A DNA stretch of 64,000 bases from Gemmatimonadota bacterium (GTDB lineage Bacteria > Gemmatimonadota > Gemmatimonadetes > Gemmatimonadales > Gemmatimonadaceae). Numbering within the stretch: position 1 is the stretch's first letter; each line of letters opens with the position of its first letter. The stretch lies in NCBI GenBank assembly GCA_016194585.1, contig JACQBG010000009.1:1-64000 (forward strand), read 5' to 3'. Of the stretch, positions 15,626 to 24,196 are shown in pieces. Both the position numbers and the translations under genes were made by a program. The notes under the pieces were generated by a model. It was not told the origin of the DNA, ran no database searches, and saw only the letters and a program-made list of their open reading frames with translations.

Positions 15626-18600
15626 ACACTTCCAGATGATCCCCCACCCGCGCCGTCATCTGGTACAGCACCGGCATGAGCAGCACGCTGATGAGGAGGC
15701 GCGAGAAGAGCCCGCCGACGATGACGAGGGCGAACGGGCGCTGCGAGTCCGCGCCGACGCCGCTCGCGAACGCCGCCGGGAGGAGGCCGAACGCGGCGAC
15801 GAGCGCCGTCATCATGATCGGGCGCAGCCGGCGCAGGGCCGCTTCGCGCGTCGCCTCCACCACGCCGTATCCCGAGAGCCGCAGCTCGTTCGCGTACGAG
15901 ATGTAGACCACCGCCGTCTGTACCGAGACGCCGAAGAGGGCGAGGAACCCGATGCCCGACGATACCGAGAACGGCGTTCCCGTGATGGCGAGCATCGCGA
16001 GGCCGCCGAGCGGTGCCGACAGCAGCACGCCGACGACGGTGATGATCGGGAACTTGAAGTTGTGGTAGAGGAAGAACAGCAGGAGGAAGATCAGGGCGAT
16101 CGTGATGGGCAGCACGATCTGCAGCTGCGCGCGCGAGGCGTTGTACTCCTCGAACTCGCCGCCGAACACGGCGCGATAGCCCGTCGGCAGGTGCACCGAC
16201 TTCGCGACGGCCGCCTGCGCCTCCTTGACGGCGCTGGCGAGGTCACGCCCTTCGACCGAGTACTGCACGCCGATGTAGCGCGAGTTGTCCTGCCGGTAGA
16301 TGAGCGCGGCGCCGTTGCTCACCTCGATCTTCGCGACCTCGCGGAGCGGGATCTGGCTCCCGGTGGGGGTCGCGAGCAGGATGTTCCCGATCGCCTCGGG
16401 GGTCTCCCGGTACTGCGGCTGCAGTCGCACGACGAGGTCGAACGTCTCCTCGCCCTGCACGACCGTGGAGGCGGCGCTCCCGCCGATGGCCGCCTGGATG
16501 AGGCTGTTGATGGTCGCCGCGCTCAGCCCATACCGCGCGAGGCGAGCGCGATCGACGGTGATCGTGAGCGCGGGCTGGCCGAGTTCCTGCACGAGCGTGA
16601 CATGCGCGATGCCGGGGACCTTCTCGATGGTGTGCTTCACCTCGAGCCCCTTCTCCTGCAGCTTCGCGAGGTCGGAGCCGAACACCTTCACGTCGAGCGA
16701 GCTCTTGAGGCCGGTCTCGGCTTCCTGCACCGCGTCGTTCGCCGGTTGCGAGAAGTTGATGATCACGCCCGGGAAGGCCGACAGCTTGGCGTCGATGGCG
16801 TCGATGAGCGCTTTCTTGTCGTGGTAGGCGCCGTGCCATTCCGAGTACGGCTTGAGGCCGACGTAGAATTCGGCGTTGTAGAAGCCGGTCGGGTCGGTGG
16901 CGTCGTCGTCGCGCCCGTGTTCCGACGCGACGTCGGTCACCTCGGGGAACGACTTGAGGATCGCGCGGATCTTCGGCACGAGCTTCGACGACTCCTCCAG
17001 GGAGATCGTGTACGGCATCGTGGCGCGCACCCACAGGGCGCCCTCATCGAGCGTGGGCATGAACTCGGCGCCGATCGTCAGGGCGAGCGCGAGCGACGCG
17101 CCGAGGCCGGCGATGCTCCCCCAGAGGACGGTCTTCGGATGCGCCAGCGACCAGTCGAGCGAAGTCTCGTAGCGGGCGCGCAGCCAGTCGAAGGCCACGT
17201 TGCGCCGCTCGACCACGCCGCCGCGGAACACCCACACGCAGAGCACGGGGATGACCGTCAGCGTGAGCACGAGGGCGCCGATGAGCGCGAAGATCGTCGT
17301 GTCGGCCATCGGGTTGAAAAGGCGCCCCGACGGACCCGAGAGGACGTAGATGGGGAGGAACCCCGCGACGATCACCGCCACCGCATAGACGATCGGCCGG
17401 TCGACCTCGGCGGCGGCGTCGGTCACGATCTCCCGGATCGAGAAATTCGTGCCGTGTCGCTCGGCGAGCTGGCGGTACACGTTCTCGACCATCACCACGG
17501 CGCCGTCGACGAGGATGCCGAAATCGATGGCCCCGATCGAGAGGAGGTTCGCGGGGATGTTCTTGAGGTCGAGGCAGACGAACGCGAAGAGCAGCGCGAG
17601 CGGGATCGTCGCCGCGACGATGAGCCCGGACCGGAAGTTGAAGAGGAAGAAGATGAGCACGATCACCACGAGCACGATGCCGCGCAGGAGGTTGTCCTCC
17701 ACCGTGCGCGTCGTGAGCGAGACGAGGTCGCTCCGGTCGTAGTAGGCGTGCACCTTCACGTCCTTCGGCAGGATCGAGTCGTTCAGCTGGCGCGTCTTGG
17801 CTTCCACGCGCTTCAGCACCGTCTGTGCCTGCTCGCCCTTGCGCATGAGGACGATCCCTTCGACGGCGTCGTCGCGGTCGTTGAACCCGAACTGGCCGAG
17901 GCGCGGCGCGTACCCGATCTCGACGCTGGCGACGTCCTTGACGAGGACCGGGATGCCGTTCTTGTTCGCGATGACGACGTTGCCGATGTCGGCGAGGGTG
18001 CCGACGCGCGCCAGCCCGCGCACGTAGTAGAACTGCCCGCCCTCGGAGTAGAAGCCGCCGCCGGTGTTGTCGTTGTTCGCGCCCAGCGCCGCGGTGACGT
18101 CGCTCACGGCGAGGCCGGCGCCGGCGAGCTTCGTGGGATCGACGAGCACCTGGTACTGCATCGTCTTGCCGCCGAGCATCGCGAGGTCGGCGACGCCGGG
18201 CACGCTCTTGTATTGCTTCGAGAGGAGCCAGTTATTGATGACCTTGAGCTCCATCGTGCTCCGGTCGGGACTCTCGACGACGTAGCGGTAGACGAGCCCC
18301 GACGGCGCGAACAACGGCGCCATGCCGGCGCTCACTCCGGGAGGGAGCGAGATGTTGGGCAGGTGCTCCAGCACACGCTGCCGGGCGAAGTAGGGGTCGG
18401 TGCCGTCGGTGAAGGTGATGCGCACGTCGGAGAGGCCGTAGAGCGAGATCGAGCGAACGACCTTCACCCGCTCGACGCCGTTCATCTCCTTCTCGATCGG
18501 CACCGTGACGAGCTGCTCGACCTCCTCGGCCGCGATGCCCGGCCACTGCGTGCTGATCTCGACCATCGTCGGCGAGAGGTCTGGATACGCGTCGACAGGG

Positions 18601-18755
18601 AGCCGCAAGAACGACCAGGCGCCGACGCCGATGATCGTGACGGCGAAGATGGCGACGAGGAACGGCTGGTTGAGCGACGCGCGGACGACGCGGTTCGCGA
18701 GCGACGGCGGGCCGTGGTGCGTGTTCGGCTCCGGCGCGGAGTGGGGTGCGGTCAC
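15624..18755 (-). CDS. czcA: Heavy-metal RND efflux pump, inner-membrane subunit (CzcA family)
   Basis: A 1043-residue RND transporter of the heavy-metal class, the proton-driven inner-membrane trimer of a tripartite pump. Twelve membrane segments and two large periplasmic loops are evident. The TM4 signature DFGILVDGAVVMVEN matches the Co/Zn/Cd/Ni-type DFG-D-E pattern rather than the copper/silver CusA pattern. The N-terminal stretch SLANRVVRASLNQPFLVAIF and the motif WPGIAAEEVEQLVTVPIE are typical. The GTG start overlaps the stop of the adaptor gene by four bases (GTGA). Its 3' end runs into the G-rich hairpin. The metal is inferred from the signature only. Confidence 0.95.
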   Translation of the reverse strand: MTAPHSAPEPNTHHGPPSLANRVVRASLNQPFLVAIFAVTIIGVGAWSFLRLPVDAYPDLSPTMVEISTQWPGIAAEEVEQLVTVPIEKEMNGVERVKVVRSISLYGLSDVRITFTDGTDPYFARQRVLEHLPNISLPPGVSAGMAPLFAPSGLVYRYVVESPDRSTMELKVINNWLLSKQYKSVPGVADLAMLGGKTMQYQVLVDPTKLAGAGLAVSDVTAALGANNDNTGGGFYSEGGQFYYVRGLARVGTLADIGNVVIANKNGIPVLVKDVASVEIGYAPRLGQFGFNDRDDAVEGIVLMRKGEQAQTVLKRVEAKTRQLNDSILPKDVKVHAYYDRSDLVSLTTRTVEDNLLRGIVLVVIVLIFFLFNFRSGLIVAATIPLALLFAFVCLDLKNIPANLLSIGAIDFGILVDGAVVMVENVYRQLAERHGTNFSIREIVTDAAAEVDRPIVYAVAVIVAGFLPIYVLSGPSGRLFNPMADTTIFALIGALVLTLTVIPVLCVWVFRGGVVERRNVAFDWLRARYETSLDWSLAHPKTVLWGSIAGLGASLALALTIGAEFMPTLDEGALWVRATMPYTISLEESSKLVPKIRAILKSFPEVTDVASEHGRDDDATDPTGFYNAEFYVGLKPYSEWHGAYHDKKALIDAIDAKLSAFPGVIINFSQPANDAVQEAETGLKSSLDVKVFGSDLAKLQEKGLEVKHTIEKVPGIAHVTLVQELGQPALTITVDRARLARYGLSAATINSLIQAAIGGSAASTVVQGEETFDLVVRLQPQYRETPEAIGNILLATPTGSQIPLREVAKIEVSNGAALIYRQDNSRYIGVQYSVEGRDLASAVKEAQAAVAKSVHLPTGYRAVFGGEFEEYNASRAQLQIVLPITIALIFLLLFFLYHNFKFPIITVVGVLLSAPLGGLAMLAITGTPFSVSSGIGFLALFGVSVQTAVVYISYANELRLSGYGVVEATREAALRRLRPIMMTALVAAFGLLPAAFASGVGADSQRPFALVIVGGLFSRLLISVLLMPVLYQMTARVGDHLEV

Positions 18756-19897
18756 TGGCTCTCCGCGAACTGGATGAACAGCGCGCCGTCGGCGACCACC
18801 TTGTCACCCACCGCGAGCCCGCCGGTGATCTCGTATCTCTGGTCGACGTGCGTGCCGAGCGTCACGCGCCGGCGCGCGAAGCTGCCCTCGGCCGCGGCGA
18901 GGAACACGAAGGGAAGGTTCTCGTCGTCGCGCAGCACCGCCGCTGACGGCACGAGGATCCCCTTCCGCTCGGTCGCCGAGTGGATGCGCAGCTGCACGAA
19001 GAGGTCGCGCTTCAGACGCTGTCCCGGATTCTCGGCGACGACGCGTACCGTCGTCGCCTTGGTGCCCGGGTCGACGATCGGCGCGACGTAATCGACGTGC
19101 GCGCGCACCGGGGTGGTCGTGCCGTCGGTGAACACGTCCACGGGCATCCCCGCGCGCACGATCGCGGCGTCGGCGCCGTAGACGCTGGCGATCACCCACA
19201 TCGTCGAGAGGTCGGCCACGGTGAACGTCACCGTGGTGCCGGCCTGCAGCAACTGCCCGGGATTGATGAGCCGCTCGACGACCGTGCCGCTGATCGGCGC
19301 GCGGATCGCCGCCTCGAGGGGGGTCGTCTGCCGTCCTTCGCGCACGGCGGCGATGGTCGCGTCGTCGACGCCGAGGGAGCGCAGCGTGAGCACGGCGGCT
19401 TCGCGGTCGGCGGCCGCCGACGCCGCATCGGTGCGCGCCTGTTCGAGGTCGGCGCGGGCGAGCGCATCGTTCTGGAACAACGCTTCGGCGCGCGCCGCGA
19501 TGCGCGCCGTGTTGGTCGCGGAGGCTTCGGCCTTGCGCAGCGCGGCGACGGCGGCGGCGAAGTCGGGGGAGCTCACGCTCGCGAGGAGCTGCCCCGGCGT
19601 CACCTGGGCGCCGAGCGGCGCCACCAGCCGGGCGACGGGACCGGAGATCGGGGAGAGCACCTGCGTCGACTTGTCGCCGTTGAAGGCGACGGTGCCGGTC
19701 ACCTCGAGCACCGGATGGAACGACGTCACGGCCACGGTCTGGATGGTGAGTCGCGCCCGCTGCGTGTCGGTGAGCTTGAACGTCGTCGCGGTGGTCTCGT
19801 GCGCGCCCGCGGCCGGGGTCTTGTTGCAGCCCGCGAGCGCGAGCAGCGCGGCCGACGCGATGACGAGTGCGGCGCGCGCGGAAACGTGCTTATTCAC
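18752..19897 (-). CDS. czcB: Efflux RND periplasmic adaptor lipoprotein (CzcB family)
   Basis: The membrane-fusion subunit linking CzcA to the outer-membrane channel. The 381-residue product has a lipoprotein signal peptide with lipobox LALAGC (Cys 24), a barrel-sandwich (lipoyl-like) domain around SPISGPVARLVAPLGAQVTPG, an alpha-hairpin of Ala/Glu-rich heptads, a second lipoyl half (IRAPISGTVVERLINPGQLL) and a beta-barrel domain. No extra N-terminal metal-chaperone domain is seen. The GTG at 19897 is chosen for the signal peptide; it overlaps the czcC stop by eight bases, and the 3' end overlaps czcA by four, giving a tightly coupled CBA unit. Confidence 0.93.
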   Translation of the reverse strand: MNKHVSARAALVIASAALLALAGCNKTPAAGAHETTATTFKLTDTQRARLTIQTVAVTSFHPVLEVTGTVAFNGDKSTQVLSPISGPVARLVAPLGAQVTPGQLLASVSSPDFAAAVAALRKAEASATNTARIAARAEALFQNDALARADLEQARTDAASAAADREAAVLTLRSLGVDDATIAAVREGRQTTPLEAAIRAPISGTVVERLINPGQLLQAGTTVTFTVADLSTMWVIASVYGADAAIVRAGMPVDVFTDGTTTPVRAHVDYVAPIVDPGTKATTVRVVAENPGQRLKRDLFVQLRIHSATERKGILVPSAAVLRDDENLPFVFLAAAEGSFARRRVTLGTHVDQRYEITGGLAVGDKVVADGALFIQFAESQ

Positions 19898-21173
19898 GTG
19901 GTGCTCCAGGGATGGTAGCGAGCGGCGCGCCGGCGGCACGCTCGAGGTCGGACCGCGCCGAGTTGGCGGCGGCGAGGGCATCGGCATACTGGCGCTGCGC
20001 GTCGAGCAGGGCGCGGCGCGCATCGAGCACCTCGAGCGCCGAGAGGCCGCCGAGGTCGTAGCTCACCGTCGCGACGCGGAACGCCTCGCGCGTCGACGGC
20101 AACAGCTGGTCACGGATGAACACGGCCTGGCGCAGCGCGGCGTCGGCGGTCGCCCACGCGGCGCGGACGTCCTGTCCCACCCCGGCCCGCGCGTCGCGCA
20201 GCGTCGCCGCGAGTTCGAGCACGCGATGCCGCGATTCGGCGAAGTCGCCTTTCGTATGCAGCGGATAGAACAGCGGGAGCGGCATCGAGATGCCGATCTG
20301 GTAGGTGAAGAGGGGGTCGGCGGCCATGTCGCGGAACGCCCCCATCACGATGTCGGGCGCGATCGCCGACTCCCGCACGAGCGTCACGTTCGCCTGCGCG
20401 CCGCGCAGCTGCGCCTCGAGCGACGTGATCTCGGGGCGGACGCGCAGCGCCACCTGCTCGACCGCGTCGAGGTCGGGGAGGGGGGCCGGCGTGGCGAGCG
20501 AGTCGGTCGGCGCGAGCGGCAGAGCGAGCGGGCGCCCGAGCACGCGGTTGAGGGCCGCGTCGGCGTTGGCCACGTCGCGCGAGTTGGCGATGAGGTCGTT
20601 CTCCGACTGGGCGACGTCGACCTGCGCCTTGATGACGTCGAGCTTCGGCACGCTCCCGGCGTTGAACCGCGCCTGGGCGCGTTTCAGGAAGGCGTTCGCG
20701 AGATCGCGCGCCTCGAGCAGGTCGCGCCGGTGCTGCCGCGTCACGAGCACGGAGTCGTACGCGCGCCCCGCGGCCGACGCGATAGTCTGTTGTTGTAGCC
20801 GGAACGCCGACTCCGACGACTTGATGTTCTCGAGCCCGATGCGGTTACGCAATCGCAACTTGTCGGGAAAGGGCACCGTGATGCCGAGCGAGACGGGGCG
20901 CATGGGCGCCGAGCCGACGTTGCGCAGCGCGGACAACGAGTCGAACGATGCGCTCAGCGATGGATCGGGGATGCCGAGTCCCTCGACGCGCTGCGCGCGC
21001 ACCTGCGCCGTCTGTTCGCGGGCGACGTCGAGCTGCGGGTTGGCGAGCAGCGCGCTCGCGACCGCCTGCCGCCGCGACAGGCGGAGCGTGTCGGTCGCGT
21101 GCGATGATGGCTGTTGAGCGGATGCCGCGCTGGCCAATGACGCCAGCGCCAACATCAGGACTGATGGACGCAT
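19890..21173 (-). CDS. czcC: Outer-membrane efflux channel (TolC/CzcC family)
   Basis: A 427-residue TolC-like protein that forms the outer-membrane exit duct. A signal peptide (MRPSVLMLALASLASAASAQ) is followed by two repeats of the outer-membrane efflux domain, with long amphipathic coiled-coil helices and the typical phrases SLGITVPFPDKLRLRNR and NAGSVPKLDVIKAQVDVAQS. The ATG at 21173 is set by the signal peptide. It is first of the czcCBA run. An 89-base gap separates it from the small Cys/His gene upstream, in which no strong promoter was recognised. Confidence 0.92.
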   Translation of the reverse strand: MRPSVLMLALASLASAASAQQPSSHATDTLRLSRRQAVASALLANPQLDVAREQTAQVRAQRVEGLGIPDPSLSASFDSLSALRNVGSAPMRPVSLGITVPFPDKLRLRNRIGLENIKSSESAFRLQQQTIASAAGRAYDSVLVTRQHRRDLLEARDLANAFLKRAQARFNAGSVPKLDVIKAQVDVAQSENDLIANSRDVANADAALNRVLGRPLALPLAPTDSLATPAPLPDLDAVEQVALRVRPEITSLEAQLRGAQANVTLVRESAIAPDIVMGAFRDMAADPLFTYQIGISMPLPLFYPLHTKGDFAESRHRVLELAATLRDARAGVGQDVRAAWATADAALRQAVFIRDQLLPSTREAFRVATVSYDLGGLSALEVLDARRALLDAQRQYADALAAANSARSDLERAAGAPLATIPGAPRE

Positions 21174-21262
21174 GGGATTCCTTGCTGGGAGCTGGGATCC
21201 ACGGCGCCGTGGAGCGGCGCGCGGGACGTGACGCGAATGCCGGCGGCGACGCCGGCGGAGGC

Positions 21263-21616
21263 TCAGCCCAGCTGCGGCGGCGCGCGCGTACGCTTGCCGG
21301 GGGCGAGGTCGCGTCCGCGCCCGAGTTCGAACACGCCGGCGGGAGCCGCGTGCTGGTGCACCCCTGCATGGAGGAGATAGTCCGGCGCCGAGGGCGCCGA
21401 GTCGAGCAGCCGCCATTGGCAGACGGCGCACGTCGCGTCGTCGTGCACGTCCAGATGACGCGCCCCGCTTTCCTCGATGTGCGTGACCGGCGTGACCGTG
21501 CTCGCCGGCTCCCACATGGGGGCCAGCACCAGCGCGCCCTGCAGCACCAGCAGCGCGAGGGCGGCGAAGCGACGGGTGGCCGGCGACAGCCGGCGCAGGT
21601 GGCCGAACACGGACAT
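21263..21616 (-). CDS. Small membrane-anchored Cys/His protein upstream of czcCBA (DUF2946-like)
   Basis: A 117-residue protein with one hydrophobic N-terminal segment (FAALALLVLQGALVLAPMW), then a likely periplasmic part with clustered potential metal ligands: HLDVHDDATCAVCQW and LLHAGVHQHAAP. The CxxC with flanking histidines resembles DUF2946-type small proteins often found beside metal-efflux operons. A role in periplasmic metal binding or sensing is inferred from position and ligands only. A TACTCT hexamer lies seven bases before the ATG, so it may start the transcript leading into czcCBA. The DUF2946 match is tentative. Confidence 0.65.
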   Translation of the reverse strand: MSVFGHLRRLSPATRRFAALALLVLQGALVLAPMWEPASTVTPVTHIEESGARHLDVHDDATCAVCQWRLLDSAPSAPDYLLHAGVHQHAAPAGVFELGRGRDLAPGKRTRAPPQLG

Positions 21617-21623
21617 CCGGAAG

Positions 21624-21629
21624 AGAGTA
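21624..21629 (-). promoter_or_regulatory. -10-like hexamer before the small Cys/His gene
   Basis: TACTCT on the minus strand, seven bases before the ATG at 21616 and within the 71-base gap after the porin gene. It could start a metal-responsive transcript; no operator palindrome was recognised. Confidence 0.35.
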
Positions 21630-21687
21630 CGCGAGTCGGGGGTTAAACGCCAGAGAGGCGCCCGATGGGTTGTGCTACCCCGGAGGG

Positions 21688-22884
21688 CTAGAAGCGGTGC
21701 GGGCGGTGCGGGCCCAGCGCGAAGGCGCCCGCGAAGAGGATCCGGTCCTCCCCCCGGCGCCCGTCGACCTGCCGGCGCTCGTAGCTCGCCAGCACCTTCG
21801 CCGACGGCACGGGGAACCACTCGAATACGGCGGAACCGGCGTTGAGCCGGGCACCGAGCGCGGTGGGATCCTGCACGGAGTCGAACCGGCCGCCGGCGTA
21901 CCAGCGTTCCGACAGCTGCCACCGCGCGTAGACGTAGCCGCCGTCATAGTCCCGGATGACCGGGGCGGCCGCCGCCTGCGGGTTCACCAGCCAGCTCCGG
22001 TCGTTGAGTTGCCGCATCAGCTCGCCCTGCAGCAGGAACGAGCGTGGGCGCGCCGGGTCGGCCGATCGCCAGCGGAGCGTCGCGTCCGCGCCGACGACGG
22101 TCTGCCTCGCGTTCACCGCGTCGACGCCGTGCGGATCGGTGAACCCCGTGCTCGTCGGACGGCGCCCGGTGACGGCGCTCCCAGACAGTTCGAAGTCGGC
22201 GTCGCGCGCGAGCGTCCAGTAGTTGCGCAGCCGCGCCGCGTATCCCATCCCGTCGACGTACCGGCTGGCAGGCTCGCGCGTCGTGAGGGAGTCGATGGCG
22301 TCGCCGAACCGGTCGACCCAACTGACCGTCAACTCCTGCTGGAACCCGAACGGCGCGAACGCTTTGCTCGCGGCGATGCCGGTGCCCCGGAGACCGTCGG
22401 CCTGCAGGAAACGCTGCACCACGTACGGGTACTCGACGGTGTGCAGGTCGTGCCGGTGCTCGGTGTTCTCCTTGCCGACCGGCATGAGGGCGCGACCGAG
22501 GCGCAGCCGCACTCCCCAAGGCAGCGCGTCGGTGCCGAGCGTCGCCTCGTCGATCGTCACCCGTTGCCGGTCGTTCGCGCTCACGAAGATGGTGGCGCGC
22601 AGCCGGCGTTCGAGCGTCGACTGCAGCCCCAGTTCGACCGTTCGTACGCCGAATCGCGCGCTGTCGGGCTGCGTGCTGCCGTCGGGCGACAGGTCGGCGA
22701 CGAGCTCCCCCACGGCGCTGATGGCGGGCCGCCCGCCATCGGCCGGCAGCGCGGGCGCGCCGAGCTGCGGCGTGAACGTGAGCGAGTCCGCGCCGTGCCG
22801 CGGGGCGCGGGCGGGACGTTGCGCCCCGGCCGCCGAGAGGGCGAATGCGAGCGCTGACGCGCCGAGCAGGAAGGGCCGATGCAT
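21688..22884 (-). CDS. Outer-membrane porin-like protein
   Basis: A 398-residue protein with a signal peptide (MHRPFLLGASALAFALSAAG) and an alternating-strand barrel pattern to the end. The phrases VRLRLGRALMPVGKENTEHR and HTVEYPYVVQRFL resemble phosphate/zinc porin-like proteins, where this region gives the membrane level and a His-containing loop. It ends in aromatic/His residues (GPHRPHRF), as expected for an outer-membrane barrel. It starts eight bases after the nfo stop and precedes the metal-efflux genes. A metal or anion channel role is inference. The start was chosen for the signal peptide. Confidence 0.75.
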   Translation of the reverse strand: MHRPFLLGASALAFALSAAGAQRPARAPRHGADSLTFTPQLGAPALPADGGRPAISAVGELVADLSPDGSTQPDSARFGVRTVELGLQSTLERRLRATIFVSANDRQRVTIDEATLGTDALPWGVRLRLGRALMPVGKENTEHRHDLHTVEYPYVVQRFLQADGLRGTGIAASKAFAPFGFQQELTVSWVDRFGDAIDSLTTREPASRYVDGMGYAARLRNYWTLARDADFELSGSAVTGRRPTSTGFTDPHGVDAVNARQTVVGADATLRWRSADPARPRSFLLQGELMRQLNDRSWLVNPQAAAAPVIRDYDGGYVYARWQLSERWYAGGRFDSVQDPTALGARLNAGSAVFEWFPVPSAKVLASYERRQVDGRRGEDRILFAGAFALGPHRPHRF

Positions 22885-22892
22885 GCGCAGGT

Positions 22893-23993
22893 CTACCCGT
22901 TGGCGAAGGCGCGGAGCTTCTCGAGCGCGCGACGGTCGTTGGTCACCATGTCGTCGCCCTTGGGCGTCTCCAGCAGCTTGGGCACGGCGGCGAGTCTCGC
23001 GTCGGTCATCAGGCGCCGGAACGGCTCGTCGCCGAGCGCGCCGGCGCCGATCTCCTCGTGGCGGTCCTTCTTCGAGCCAAGTGGCGCCTTCGAGTCGTTG
23101 AGATGGATGAGGCCGAGACTCTCGTAGCCGAGGACGTCGGCGAAGCGCGCCCAGACGCCGTCGTAATCGCCTCGCAGATCGTACCCTGCCGCGAAGACAT
23201 GCGCGGTGTCGAGGCAGACGCCGATGCGCGCCCGCATTCGGGCGGGGATCAAGTGGAGCAACTCGGCCATCTCCTCGAACGTCGACCCGATCACGGTGCC
23301 CTGGCCGGCCGTCAGTTCCATGAGCAGTCGCGTCGGGCCGAGCTCCTGTTCGAGCGCCTGCGCGATGGCGTCGGCGTTGCGGGCGATGCCGCTCGCGCGG
23401 TCGTCCATGAAGTTGCCGGGGTGGCTCACGAGCGCATCGAGTCCTAGCGCGTGACACCGCCGCAACTCGGCAGCGAACGACGCGATGGACCGTTCACGCA
23501 GCGCCGCATCGGGCGAGGCGAGGTTGATGAGATAGCTGTCGTGCGCATTGGTGAAGCGCACGCCGCTCGCCGCGAGCGCCGTGCGGAAGGCCGTCGCTTC
23601 GTCAGCACCCACCTCGCGTTCGGCCCACCGGTTCCCCTGCTTGGTAAAGATCTGCATCGCGGTCGCGCCGATGAGGTCGGCGCGGGGCGGGGCTTCGGGG
23701 GTGCCGCCGGCGGTGGAGATGTGGGCTCCTAATGGAGCAGGGGGAGGGGGAGGGAAAGGGGGAGGGGGAGGGGCTTGGACCTTCGACCCTTCCCTCTGCC
23801 CTCTCTCCTCGCTCGCCGAGCGGACCTTCGCGAGGCGCGACGTCGCGGGCGTCCGCGCGGCCGCGTTCGCGGGCGGGTTCGCCATCTTCTTCGCGCGCTG
23901 CGTCTTCGCGTTCTTCTGCTTCGCGCCCTTCTTGTTCGCGCTCTTCTTCTTCGCGCTCTTCTTGGCCGCGCCCATCCTCTTCTTCGCGGTCAT
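22893..23993 (-). CDS. nfo: Endonuclease IV (Nfo) with unusual Lys-rich and polyproline N-terminal extension
   Basis: Endonuclease IV cuts DNA at abasic sites and trims blocked 3' ends in base excision repair. The TIM-barrel core starts near residue 88 (LGAHISTAGG) and holds the zinc-ligand motifs: HDSYLINLA, SHPGNFMDD, LMELTAGQG, CLDTAHVFAAGYD, HLNDSK, DRHEEIGAG and ETPKG. Typical Nfo is about 280 residues; this is 366. Residues 1-36 are Lys/Ala-rich like a histone H1 tail, residues 37-73 are a spacer, and residues 75-86 are almost pure proline, encoded by the G-rich repeat. The ATG at 23993 forms an ATGA overlap with the zinc-ribbon stop, which supports this long form. Confidence 0.92.
   Translation of the reverse strand: MTAKKRMGAAKKSAKKKSANKKGAKQKNAKTQRAKKMANPPANAAARTPATSRLAKVRSASEERGQREGSKVQAPPPPPFPPPPPAPLGAHISTAGGTPEAPPRADLIGATAMQIFTKQGNRWAEREVGADEATAFRTALAASGVRFTNAHDSYLINLASPDAALRERSIASFAAELRRCHALGLDALVSHPGNFMDDRASGIARNADAIAQALEQELGPTRLLMELTAGQGTVIGSTFEEMAELLHLIPARMRARIGVCLDTAHVFAAGYDLRGDYDGVWARFADVLGYESLGLIHLNDSKAPLGSKKDRHEEIGAGALGDEPFRRLMTDARLAAVPKLLETPKGDDMVTNDRRALEKLRAFANG
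23740..23773. repeat. G-rich hexamer repeat inside nfo
   Basis: GGGGGA and GGGAAA units on the plus strand, the same family as at 15.4 and 52.6 kb, lie inside the nfo reading frame. Read on the minus strand they encode polyproline with one phenylalanine. The bases just after it (about 23785-23813, TTCCCTCTGCCCTCTCTCC) resemble the inner arm of the 15.5 kb element, so this looks like a half copy. Confidence 0.75.
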
Positions 23994-24196
23994 TCGACGT
24001 CGTCCGCGCGGCCGCGCAGCCGGCGGCCGCAGCGTGGGCAGTACATCTCGTCGTGCTGCACCGCCAGCGCGTAGTCGAACCAGCGGCCGCACCGGCACTC
24101 CGCCTCGAGCGTCTCGTGCCCGCAGGTGACGCAGAAACGGTCGTCGTCGAGATACGTGTGGAAGCGGCCGCAGGTCGCGCAGCGCTTGATGATCAT
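23990..24196 (-). CDS. Small double zinc-ribbon protein
   Basis: A 68-residue cytoplasmic protein with four CxC/CxxC knuckles: CATCG, CVTCG, CRCG and CPRCG, which should bind two zinc ions. The ATG at 24196 forms an ATGA overlap with the stop of the envC-like gene, and its own stop overlaps the nfo start in the same way. An upstream ATG at 24214 is possible but less likely. Function is unknown; double zinc ribbons often bind nucleic acid or proteins, and its tight coupling to nfo suggests a DNA-related role, though this is only positional evidence. Confidence 0.75.
   Translation of the reverse strand: MIIKRCATCGRFHTYLDDDRFCVTCGHETLEAECRCGRWFDYALAVQHDEMYCPRCGRRLRGRADDVE

Noticed and set aside
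15636-19091. Plus-strand frame of about 1150 codons opposite czcA and czcB
   Set aside because: Same composition effect; the minus-strand RND and adaptor genes have complete family motifs and overlapping starts.
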